The position numbers were made by a program, and so were the translations under genes. A stretch of DNA of 10,085 nucleotides from an uncultured Bacteroidales bacterium (GTDB lineage Bacteria > Bacteroidota > Bacteroidia > Bacteroidales > Marinilabiliaceae): assembly GCA_934699135.1 (NCBI GenBank), contig CAKUVM010000052.1:1-10085 (forward strand). Direction: 5' to 3'. A model generated the notes under the pieces. That model did not search any database, was not told the DNA's origin, and saw nothing but the letters and a program-made list of their open reading frames with translations. Shown piece by piece: positions 1-6,833 of this stretch (the first letter of the stretch is position 1; every line of letters begins with the position of its first letter).

Positions 1-1375
1 CGTGATGTGTGTGGGGGAACATATCCACGGGGCGCAAGGCCGCCACTTTATATTCTGCGTCCATCATATGGATGTCGCGCGCCTGCGTGGCTGAATTGCA
101 ACTCACATATACAATTCGCTTTGGGGCAGACTTCAAGATGGTGTCCACAACGTCGGGGTGCATTCCCGCGCGCGGAGGGTCAACAATCATCACGTCCGGC
201 CGGCCATGCTCACTAATGAAGTCAAGTGTCAGCACGTCCTTCATGTCGCCAGCGAAAAACTCCGTGTTCTCAATGCCATTGATCCGCGAGTTCACCTTGG
301 CATCCTCAATGGCTTCAGGGACATACTCCACGCCAATGACTTTGCGCGCGCGGCGCGCCACATAGTTTGCAATGGTGCCTGTGCCTGTGTAAAGGTCATA
401 AACAATCTCATCGCCAGTCAACCCGGCAAATTCTTTGGCCACATCGTAGAGGCGATGCGCCTGCTCGGAGTTGGTCTGATAAAATGACTTGGGACCTATC
501 CGAAACTTCACGTCGCCCATCTGTTCTGTTATGAACGGCTGACCACTGAAACAGGATATCTCCAAATCCGTTATCGTGTCGTTGGCCTTAGTGTTCACCA
601 CATACATGAGGCTTGTTATCTGCGGAAATGCCGTTTTCATAGCCTCCAACATAGCTTTTATCTCGTCTGGAGCGTCTTCGCCATAAGACATTATCACCAT
701 CACGTCACCAGTAGAGGCCGTGCGTATCGTCAGGTTGCGGAGCAGGCCCGTGCGCTCGCGCAGGTCATAAAACGTCAGCCCATGCTCAAAAGCATAGTCG
801 CGCGTCCAGTTCCTTATGGCATTTGAGGGCTCCGCTTGGAGGTGACACTCTTTTATGTCCACAACCTTGTCAAAGAGACCAGGGACGTGGAAACCGACCC
901 CAGGCGTCTTGGCCACCTCCGGGTCCGCCAGCTCCTCTGGCGTCAGCCACCGCTTGGCTGAATAAGTAAACTCCAGTTTGTTGCGATACTCCCTGTTATG
1001 CTCCGATGGCAAAATAGGCATTGGCTCCGGCAGCTCCACACGCCCCAACCGCCGAAGGTTGTTAACCACTTCGCGTTGCTTATACTCCACCTGTTTCTCG
1101 TAGGGTATGAACTGCCATTTGCAACCGCCACACTTGCCGAAATATGGGCAGAAAGGGTCGATCCTCAACGGCGAATATTTATGAAAACGCGTTATGAAAC
1201 CCTCCGCGTAATTGCTGCGCTTCTTCGTCACCTGGATGTCCACCACGTCGCCAGGCACCGCGCCTGTGACGAAGACCACTTGGTCGTCAACACGGCATAT
1301 CGACTTGCCCTCGGCCGCCATATCGTCCACCGTGACGTTAAGCAATTCGGGCTTGTTTTTTCTAGATCTTGCCAT
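1..1375 (-). CDS. rlmD: 23S rRNA (uracil-C5)-methyltransferase RlmD (RumA), C-terminus cut by window edge
   Basis: This is a SAM-dependent m5U methyltransferase of the RumA family, which modifies U1939 of 23S rRNA in E. coli. Reading from the ATG at 1375 gives 458 residues before the window ends. A TRAM-like beta domain occupies roughly residues 8-65. The 4Fe-4S ligands are C76, C82, C85 and C177, with the same 6/3 spacing as in E. coli RumA. GPKSFYQTN (294-302) and the SAM loop DLYTGTGT (327-334) follow. DPPR lies at 399-402 and the nucleophile is C426 in VYVSCNSAT. The frame runs out in DMFPHTHH, just before the conserved Glu that normally closes the active site, so only a short tail is missing. 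The gene starts 35 nt after the small lipoprotein gene and has no clear promoter of its own, so it is probably the last or a late gene of the leftward operon. Family assignment is firm; the exact target base is by homology. Confidence 0.95.
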   Translation of the reverse strand, partial: MARSRKNKPELLNVTVDDMAAEGKSICRVDDQVVFVTGAVPGDVVDIQVTKKRSNYAEGFITRFHKYSPLRIDPFCPYFGKCGGCKWQFIPYEKQVEYKQREVVNNLRRLGRVELPEPMPILPSEHNREYRNKLEFTYSAKRWLTPEELADPEVAKTPGVGFHVPGLFDKVVDIKECHLQAEPSNAIRNWTRDYAFEHGLTFYDLRERTGLLRNLTIRTASTGDVMVIMSYGEDAPDEIKAMLEAMKTAFPQITSLMYVVNTKANDTITDLEISCFSGQPFITEQMGDVKFRIGPKSFYQTNSEQAHRLYDVAKEFAGLTGDEIVYDLYTGTGTIANYVARRARKVIGVEYVPEAIEDAKVNSRINGIENTEFFAGDMKDVLTLDFISEHGRPDVMIVDPPRAGMHPDVVDTILKSAPKRIVYVSCNSATQARDIHMMDAEYKVAALRPVDMFPHTHH

Positions 1376-1410
1376 TAATTAGTGTGTGTTATCTATCGTT
1401 CTATGCTCTT

Positions 1411-1815
1411 TCAGTGAAATGATGTGCCAGTGTCGTCAAGCTCGCACATCTGGTCCGGCGAGGCGTTGCCGCGGAAGCTTGGCATGGCGCGTATGGCATC
1501 CTCAATTGTCATGGAGTGCGGAATTTTTATCGCCATCATGTTGAAGCTGGCGTAGCTGTATATGACAGTCCCACCAATCATGCGGACATCCGCAGCCACT
1601 GAGTCTTTGTCAACCCCGCTATCCAGGCTAAGGATATATACGTCTGGCACATAACGCCCTGGCGTACGATCCTCCACGGCCACGGAGTCGTCAACAAGCC
1701 CCGGCGTATATTGAGGCTTGGCCGTCAGCCGGCTGCGCCCACACGCCGCAAGCAACGTCACAATTGCCATAGAGGCCATCAGGCGCGCTAATCCACGCTC
1801 ATTCTTATTCTCCAT
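1411..1815 (-). CDS. small lipoprotein resembling a stand-alone subtilisin propeptide (inhibitor I9-like)
   Basis: This 134-residue protein has a lipoprotein signal: a charged start (MENKNERGLARL), a short hydrophobic stretch and the lipobox LLAAC with C25 as the lipidated residue. It should sit in the cell envelope, facing the periplasm or outside. Residues about 57-127 follow the pattern of a subtilisin propeptide / I9 inhibitor domain: VYILSLDSGVD, then a helix, IGGTVIYSYASFNMMAIKIP, a second helix, and a final strand near DQMCEL. No protease follows, and the protein ends soon after the domain. Such free I9-like proteins can act as protease inhibitors or folding helpers, but that role is inference here. 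Its ATG lies 28 nt inside the end of the rsmF-like gene in another frame, which implies translational coupling. A later start at M13 would shorten the charged part of the signal and is less likely. The domain assignment is by eye only. Confidence 0.75.
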   Translation of the reverse strand: MENKNERGLARLMASMAIVTLLAACGRSRLTAKPQYTPGLVDDSVAVEDRTPGRYVPDVYILSLDSGVDKDSVAADVRMIGGTVIYSYASFNMMAIKIPHSMTIEDAIRAMPSFRGNASPDQMCELDDTGTSFH

Positions 1816-3173
1816 TCCTTTGGGTAGTAATTATTGATTCTACGTCCAATCCTCTTCACCAGCCCAAGGCGCAAGCCCTGGTTGGCCACGACGCACCAGC
1901 CGTCCGGCCCCTGCGGCAGCCTTATGTCGGCATCGCCGTGGAGAAACTTCAGGGCGTCAGCCTCACCCAACTCCTCCTCTGGCAAGGCGCCTGACCTATA
2001 TGCGAGCGAGAGCGGCAACTCGGCGGACGGCGTGAGGGTCTCGACCCCTTTCTTTACCGTCAACGCGCCTATCGGCACGCCACAGAGCAAAGGGTCTAGC
2101 GCCTCGGCAACTCTCGCCATTGCGGCAGACTGCGCCACGGGGAAACCCATCAGCTCAGCGCCACGCCGATATATTTTCACGCCATTGACGTACTCACGGC
2201 CTGCGGCCACTTCTTTTAGGTCTTGCGAGGGCTGCCCTTTTCCCCTGTTTAGCTTCTGTCGCGGCTGTGGCGCACTTGCCGATGTCTTGCGCAAGAGACA
2301 GATGAACAGCCCCTCGCCTCGCACCTTGTTGGGATAGAAGGCGTAGGCCGGCCCCGCGGCTGTCAGCAGGGTCTCTATGCCAACACCGTCTGGCATAGGC
2401 ATCGGCAGCACTTCGGCTCCAAGCTCCGCCGCCGTCCACTCCACGTTTTTCTCGTTCTCCTCTGGGTTGAATGTGCAGGTGGAGTATATAAGCAGGCCGC
2501 CCGTCTGTAACGCTGGCCATATCCGCGACAATATGTCGCGCTGGCGAGTGGCGCAGTCTGCGGCCGCCTTGGCCGACCACTCGTCAACGGCAGTCTGGTC
2601 TTTTCTGAACATTCCCTCGCCGCTGCAAGGGGCGTCCACGGCCACGAGGTCGAATCGGAGTCCTGAAGCCGCCACCTGCTCCGCCGTCTTGTTGGTCACT
2701 ATGGCCGACGGGCAGCCCCACTTGGCCACGTTCTCTCGCAAAACCCAAGCGCGCTGACGCACCACCTCGTTGGCCACCACCACGCCGCGTTCTCCCAGTC
2801 GGCTGATGAGCAACGTGGTCTTGCCACCTGGCGCGGCGCACATGTCAAGGCACACGGGGCACGGGGGCAGCAACGGGGCCGCGGCGGCCAACGCCACGGA
2901 GAGTGACATACTGGAGGCCTCCTGCACGTAGAAAGCCCCGGCATGAAAAGAAGGCATCTTGGTAAAGAGGGGCCTCGACGCGAGGTAATGCCCGTCTGGG
3001 CACCATGGCACGCCATCGCCCATCTCCAATCCCAACCCGCAAGCGGGCTGCTTGAACGGATTTTGGCGTATCGAGAGCCACGGCTCACGGCCTATGGCGG
3101 CTAAAAATTCTTCAGCGTCCACCCTTTGGCGGCGAATTCGCTCCACAAAGGCGTCTGGCAGTCTCTTCTCCAT
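1788..3173 (-). CDS. rsmF: rRNA cytosine-C5-methyltransferase, RsmF / NOL1-NOP2-sun family
   Basis: This is a SAM-dependent m5C RNA methyltransferase of 461 residues. The SAM-binding motif DMCAAPGGKT begins at residue 110. Motif IV, DAPCSGEG, carries C183, and motif VI, STCTFNPEEN, carries C233. These two cysteines are the product-release and nucleophile residues in this family. The C-terminal part (about 300-461) matches the RsmF-type RNA-binding extension and ends in the typical INNYYPKEWRIRM. The E. coli counterpart modifies C1407 of 16S rRNA; the target here is by homology only. I chose the ATG at 3173 because GGAGG lies about 10 nt upstream. An in-frame GTG at 3182 overlaps the upstream stop codon and has GGAGGA directly against it, which is too close. 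The gene begins 5 nt after the NdpA-family gene stops and overlaps the following lipoprotein gene by 28 nt, so these genes are almost certainly co-transcribed. Confidence 0.93.
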   Translation of the reverse strand: MEKRLPDAFVERIRRQRVDAEEFLAAIGREPWLSIRQNPFKQPACGLGLEMGDGVPWCPDGHYLASRPLFTKMPSFHAGAFYVQEASSMSLSVALAAAAPLLPPCPVCLDMCAAPGGKTTLLISRLGERGVVVANEVVRQRAWVLRENVAKWGCPSAIVTNKTAEQVAASGLRFDLVAVDAPCSGEGMFRKDQTAVDEWSAKAAADCATRQRDILSRIWPALQTGGLLIYSTCTFNPEENEKNVEWTAAELGAEVLPMPMPDGVGIETLLTAAGPAYAFYPNKVRGEGLFICLLRKTSASAPQPRQKLNRGKGQPSQDLKEVAAGREYVNGVKIYRRGAELMGFPVAQSAAMARVAEALDPLLCGVPIGALTVKKGVETLTPSAELPLSLAYRSGALPEEELGEADALKFLHGDADIRLPQGPDGWCVVANQGLRLGLVKRIGRRINNYYPKEWRIRMSVD

Positions 3174-3178
3174 GGCTT

Positions 3179-4237
3179 TCACTCCTCCACCTTAAAGAAG
3201 AGCTTGTAATAGTTCATATCGCGCTCCGCGTCATAGCCTTTCTCCATATAGTAACGACTGCCGTGGACGTAGACGTGGAAGTTCTTGTCGAGCTTAATCA
3301 CGGCCTTGAAGTTCTTCTTTTCCTGCCTCACGGCATCGGCGGAGACGTCAAACTCTTGCGGCAGAGGCTGCTGCAAGTTTGCGTTTTGCTCATATGTTTT
3401 TCTGTATTCATTGAAAGCGTCAATTACGTTAGGCTCCACCATCACGCTCTGCTCAAACTGGTCGTTTGAGAATTGGGGGTTCTTCTTGAAGAAGTCTATC
3501 GACTTGTTCATCAGGTCAATCTGCTCCGCCCTGGTCACATGATTCTGGTCGTTAAAGACATCATTCACGAAGCCTTTGCACATTTTCAAATAGCTGTCTG
3601 TATAGAAGAAGTTGTCTTCACGCGGCTTCAAGCCCAAGAAGTCATCCATCCAGAAACGCGCCTCCTGCCCCTTGTTGAGGTTGTCAACGGCGCAGACGCG
3701 AAACCCGTCTTCGCGCTCCAGATTGAATATTATGCACCCTTTGTCAAGTTTTTTTATGTTGATGCCCTCTTGCGAGCCCAGCTCCACCTGACGCTCATCG
3801 CCCATCATAATGCGCAAAAACGTCTCTTTGCTCTCTGATTTAAAGATTCCCACGGCATCGCACACCTGCCCGTCCACCACACACCCGCGGAAAAGTGACA
3901 TGTATATCTCCCCACCGCGTATCTTTGGGTGGTTCGAGGCCTCGAAAAGCCTTCGCGCCAGCTGAATGGATGTCTGGTAGAAATCGGCCTTGCCCGCGAA
4001 AACGTCATCCGCCGCACGAAACACCTCGTTGCCTTCGGGGCCGGTCTCTGACGTCAGGTTGAAATAGGAGTCGGTGGTGAAAGGCCTGAAGAAGTAAAGA
4101 CGGAGCAAATCAGCCATATCATCACGACCCGTCATGTCAATCGGGCCGCTCGACAGCCGCAGCTCACCACCCTCCGCCTTGCAGCCCATCTGGTGAACCA
4201 CAATGCTGTCAATAAAACTATTCGAACTCTCAATCAT
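3179..4237 (-). CDS. nucleoid-associated protein, NdpA/YejK family
   Basis: This 352-residue soluble protein has the overall pattern of the NdpA (37-kDa nucleoid-associated protein) family. The family is characterised by an N-terminal segment on a specific self-association of the type ..IDSIVVHQMG (here residues 9-18), a middle section around IYMSLFRGCVVDGQVCDAVGIFKSE, a DDFLGLKPREDNFFYT segment (about 200-215), and a charged C-terminal half. Members bind the nucleoid in E. coli and have no known enzymatic activity. There is no signal peptide or membrane segment. It is the first gene of the leftward operon, and its stop lies 5 nt before the rsmF-like ATG. A good -7 box lies about 29 nt upstream of its ATG. 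Family assignment is fairly secure from sequence pattern and length; the cellular role in Bacteroidota is not known to me. Confidence 0.87.
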   Translation of the reverse strand: MIESSNSFIDSIVVHQMGCKAEGGELRLSSGPIDMTGRDDMADLLRLYFFRPFTTDSYFNLTSETGPEGNEVFRAADDVFAGKADFYQTSIQLARRLFEASNHPKIRGGEIYMSLFRGCVVDGQVCDAVGIFKSESKETFLRIMMGDERQVELGSQEGINIKKLDKGCIIFNLEREDGFRVCAVDNLNKGQEARFWMDDFLGLKPREDNFFYTDSYLKMCKGFVNDVFNDQNHVTRAEQIDLMNKSIDFFKKNPQFSNDQFEQSVMVEPNVIDAFNEYRKTYEQNANLQQPLPQEFDVSADAVRQEKKNFKAVIKLDKNFHVYVHGSRYYMEKGYDAERDMNYYKLFFKVEE

Positions 4238-4265
4238 CTGGCTGGAGTGTATGACACCTGAGACC

Positions 4266-4273
4266 CAAAGTTA
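4266..4273 (-). promoter_or_regulatory. probable -7 box for the leftward NdpA-rsmF-lipoprotein-rlmD operon
   Basis: On the minus strand this reads TAACTTTG, a full match to the Bacteroidota -7 element TAnnTTTG. It would start transcription near 4258, giving a leader of about 20 nt before the ATG at 4237. No TTTG or TTG is seen at the expected 19-21 nt upstream, so the -33 element is weak or absent. The remainder of the divergent region (4238-4464) shows no gene or RNA that I recognise. Confidence 0.5.
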
Positions 4274-4414
4274 CTAAGAAGTGATGAGAATAATTGCGTG
4301 GATGGTTTCTAGGCGTTGTGAGGCGGAAATAACGCCAAGACGCATGCGCCGTTTGTCAATTCGTCACCAAGCTCAGACAGCTGGTCACTTTCTTACGGTC
4401 ATTCATCCATTAAT

Positions 4415-4446
4415 GTTGCAGGCGATATATATTTTCCATATTTTTA
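4415..4446 (+). promoter_or_regulatory. weak candidate promoter for the SpoIIE-domain gene
   Basis: GTTG at 4415-4418 is followed after 20 nt by TATTTTTA at 4439-4446, one mismatch each from the Bacteroidota elements TTTG and TAnnTTTG. Transcription would begin only about 10-15 nt before the ATG at 4465, giving a very short leader. Other AT-rich near matches (4411-4418 and 4428-4435) lie in the same stretch, so the choice is uncertain. Confidence 0.3.
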
Positions 4447-4464
4447 CGCCGATCTGGCAGCTCT

Positions 4465-6702
4465 ATGGCAACCATTTTAAATAGGATATCACTCTGGGCG
4501 ACAATGGCGGTCGCCGCATCGCTATGCTCTTGCGACAAAGGGAGGGGTTTGGGTCATGTGGGATCCTATGAGACCCTGATGTCACAGGTGTCGGAGTGCG
4601 ACACCGTGGGTTTCTCTCGCGCGGTGTGCCGGCTCCGCTCCCTGCGCATTAAGCAACCCGCTGGCAGTTTCGTCTCGCCACAGATCGACGCCGACATCCT
4701 CAGCGCCTGGTATTTCTGCCAGCAAGGGACCAAAGACTCCACCTTGGCCTACGCCCAGCGAGCGCTAGACGCGCTGAAGTCCTCGCGAGCCAGTTCCTCG
4801 CCAGAGGGCATAAGGCTGAGGGCCGACATGGAGTATGTCATGGGCGCGGCTTTCTACGATGTCAAGATGGTGGACAGCTGCTACCACCACTTGCAAAGGA
4901 GCCTAGATGCCGCGCGCGAGGCCGAATATACGCACCGAATCGTAAAAATTTCCGAACTCTTGGCCCAGGCGGGTCGAGACATCCATGACTGGCAGGGGTG
5001 CCTCTCCCAGCTGCGGAAGGCCGAGGTGACCATAGGCAAAGCCTCACTCGCTGAGATCCCCTATGCCTGCCGCATGGCGTCGCTCTCCGAGTGCGCGGGG
5101 GTGGCCATAGACTTGTGTGACGTGACGTTGGCCGACAGGCTGCTTGTCAAGGCCAGCCAGATATATGACAAGGTCACAGACCGCTCCAAGATTTTGTATC
5201 TCCGCCAATTGGTACGTTTGCGCTTTTTCTTGTGTCAATATTCGCAGGCCTCCACGGCCATAAACAGGCTGGAGATGCTGATTGGCAAGACGGGCCTCCG
5301 GACATTCCTTTCTGACGCCATGGCATTCCAAGGGCTAGCGCGCTGCCGCATGGGCGAGTTGGAGTGGGCCGACCAATACAGTAAAAAGATTGACACCAAA
5401 CTGCTTAGCAAAGATGGCAAGCTGACATACGCTCTGCTGAGAGGCGAGGTCTTCACCCTGCGGCATGACCTCCACGCCGCCAAGGCGATGCTCTTTGACT
5501 CCATCCCCGCCTCGATGGATCTCACCCCATTTGATCTCTCTCTCGTCAATGAGAGCCGACGCACTTTCTGGGTGGCGCAAGGGCGCTATGAGGAGGCCTA
5601 CGCCATTCTCAACGCCGAGAGGCAACGGGGCATCGAACTGCACAATGACGTCTTCTCTTTCAATGACAGGCAGCGCGAACAGGAGCTTGCCGAAGGCTCG
5701 AACCAGCGCGTCAGACAAGACGATGGTCATAAGCGGCGGGTGCATTTCCTCATTTTGCTGCACGTCGCGGCCGTCTTCGTAATAGGCTTCATCATCACCG
5801 CCGTCATACGCCTACGGTCTAAGCGAGAGGCCAAGGCCACGCTGTCGCGCAACAATAAACTGCAAGACGAGCTGAACCAGAAAGTGGAGGAGCTGAAGCA
5901 ACAGACGCATGCCTTGGAGGCCACCAACAGCCGAATATCGGACAGCATAACGTATGCGCAGCACATCCAGCAGTCCATATCTCCCAGCCCAGAGACCCTT
6001 AACTCTTACCCCATATCTGGGGCTTTCGTCTTTCAAAGCCCGCTGGACATTGTAAGTGGAGACTTCCTGTGGTTCACACAGAAAGGCGACAAGCTGATAG
6101 TCTGTTGCGCGGACTGCACAGGCCATGGCGTGCCGGGGGCTTTCCTCTCCATGATTGCCGCCACCATCCTCAACGACATCTGCAGCCACAGCCCCGAGGA
6201 CTCGACCGATCCGGGGACTATGCTGGAGATGCTAGACCACAGCCTCATTGAGAATCTGGCGCACAACAGAGGCGAGGGCGCGGCCGCTAAAGATGGGTTG
6301 GATGCCGGCATAGCCGTGCTGGACATGAAGACGCACATCCTCAAAATCGCTGCCGCGCGAAGGCCCATAGTGTTCTTCCAAGGCAACACCCTGCACACCG
6401 TCAGAGGCACAAAAAGAAGCGTGGGAGATCTGGACCCCAAGCTGCGCAAACGCAAGTTCGAGACCACTACGGCACAACTGCAACCCGGCGACCTTTTCTA
6501 TATGTATACCGACGGGTATAGTGATCAGTTTGGCGGGCAAAATGGCGAGAAAATGAAAAACTCGCGCATCGAGAGGTTTCTCGAAAGCATCCACAGAGAC
6601 AGTATGGACGAGCAGAACCTTACCATCCAAGAGATTTTCGTGCAGTGGAAAGGAGACCTGCCACAGACTGATGATGTCCTCTTTGTCGGAATCAAGGCGT
6701 GA
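4465..6702 (+). CDS. membrane-anchored SpoIIE/PP2C-type protein phosphatase with helical-repeat sensor region
   Basis: This 745-residue protein appears to be a signalling phosphatase. Residues 1-23 form a lipoprotein-type signal ending SLCSC, with C23 followed by Asp24. Residues about 30-420 are alpha-helical with TPR-like character (for example QGLARCRMGELEWADQYSKKI), presumably the periplasmic sensing part. One membrane helix spans about 428-448, followed by a coiled coil at about 452-495 and the ITYAQHIQ motif (495-502) common before SpoIIE domains in Bacteroidota. The catalytic domain has GDF at 532, ADCTGHGVPGAF around 549-560, YTDG at 681-684 and TDDV at 735-738. These supply the Asp residues that bind the metal pair in PP2C/SpoIIE phosphatases, so the enzyme looks intact. 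Its likely substrate is a phosphorylated STAS-type or response-regulator partner; none is encoded nearby. It is flanked by the divergent operon on the left and has its own unit, since the next gene has a separate promoter. Confidence 0.9.
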   Translation: MATILNRISLWATMAVAASLCSCDKGRGLGHVGSYETLMSQVSECDTVGFSRAVCRLRSLRIKQPAGSFVSPQIDADILSAWYFCQQGTKDSTLAYAQRALDALKSSRASSSPEGIRLRADMEYVMGAAFYDVKMVDSCYHHLQRSLDAAREAEYTHRIVKISELLAQAGRDIHDWQGCLSQLRKAEVTIGKASLAEIPYACRMASLSECAGVAIDLCDVTLADRLLVKASQIYDKVTDRSKILYLRQLVRLRFFLCQYSQASTAINRLEMLIGKTGLRTFLSDAMAFQGLARCRMGELEWADQYSKKIDTKLLSKDGKLTYALLRGEVFTLRHDLHAAKAMLFDSIPASMDLTPFDLSLVNESRRTFWVAQGRYEEAYAILNAERQRGIELHNDVFSFNDRQREQELAEGSNQRVRQDDGHKRRVHFLILLHVAAVFVIGFIITAVIRLRSKREAKATLSRNNKLQDELNQKVEELKQQTHALEATNSRISDSITYAQHIQQSISPSPETLNSYPISGAFVFQSPLDIVSGDFLWFTQKGDKLIVCCADCTGHGVPGAFLSMIAATILNDICSHSPEDSTDPGTMLEMLDHSLIENLAHNRGEGAAAKDGLDAGIAVLDMKTHILKIAAARRPIVFFQGNTLHTVRGTKRSVGDLDPKLRKRKFETTTAQLQPGDLFYMYTDGYSDQFGGQNGEKMKNSRIERFLESIHRDSMDEQNLTIQEIFVQWKGDLPQTDDVLFVGIKA

Positions 6703-6707
6703 AGATG

Positions 6708-6754
6708 GCGCGGCCGGTTATTTAGAATCAGACGATGAACGTATTTAGCCGCGC
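6708..6754. repeat. 7-bp GC-rich inverted repeat just after the phosphatase gene
   Basis: GCGCGGC (6708-6714) is perfectly complementary to GCCGCGC (6748-6754), separated by 33 nt that contain two copies of TATTTAG (6719-6725 and 6742-6748). It begins 5 nt after the stop codon at 6702. It might end transcription of the phosphatase gene, but no T-run follows, so an intrinsic terminator is not well supported. The right arm lies just upstream of the next promoter. Confidence 0.35.
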
Positions 6755-6756
6755 GT

Positions 6757-6788
6757 CTTGAATTTCCGAGCTGTTTGAGCTAGTTTTG
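6757..6788 (+). promoter_or_regulatory. Bacteroidota-type promoter for the redox operon
   Basis: CTTG at 6757-6760 is followed after 20 nt by TAGTTTTG at 6781-6788, a full match to the -7 element TAnnTTTG with a TTG core at -33. Transcription should start near 6793-6796, leaving a leader of about 40 nt before the ATG at 6834. This separates the polyferredoxin and reductase genes from the upstream phosphatase gene. Confidence 0.65.
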
Positions 6789-6794
6789 GCGTAA

Positions 6795-6811
6795 GGGGGG
6801 CACGCTCCCCC
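6795..6811 (+). promoter_or_regulatory. GC hairpin at the start of the polyferredoxin mRNA leader
   Basis: GGGGG (6795-6799) can pair with CCCCC (6807-6811) around a 7-nt loop, extendable by a G-U pair. It falls almost exactly at the predicted transcription start, about 22 nt before the ATG at 6834. With no T-run behind it, it is unlikely to be a terminator. A 5'-end stabilising stem or a binding site in the promoter-proximal DNA are possibilities; neither can be told from the sequence. Confidence 0.4.
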
Positions 6812-6833
6812 ACAGACATTGCTTTTCAATACC

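Noticed and set aside
3174..3182. GTG start three codons upstream for the RsmF-like protein
   Set aside because: The GGAGGA would lie directly against the GTG, while GGAGG has good spacing to the ATG at 3173.
4281..4484. 67-residue reading frame in the divergent intergenic region
   Set aside because: It has no recognisable domain, is rich in Arg and His as random frames are, and runs into the start of the phosphatase gene. Promoter-like AT-rich sequence occupies the same stretch.
6708..6754. Intrinsic terminator for the phosphatase gene
   Set aside because: The arms pair perfectly, but the loop is 33 nt and no T-run follows, so I list it only as an inverted repeat.
6819..6833. TTG start for the polyferredoxin
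   Set aside because: The ATG at 6834 gives a normal N-terminus (MLRKIRLGLG) before the first helix, and TTG starts are less common.
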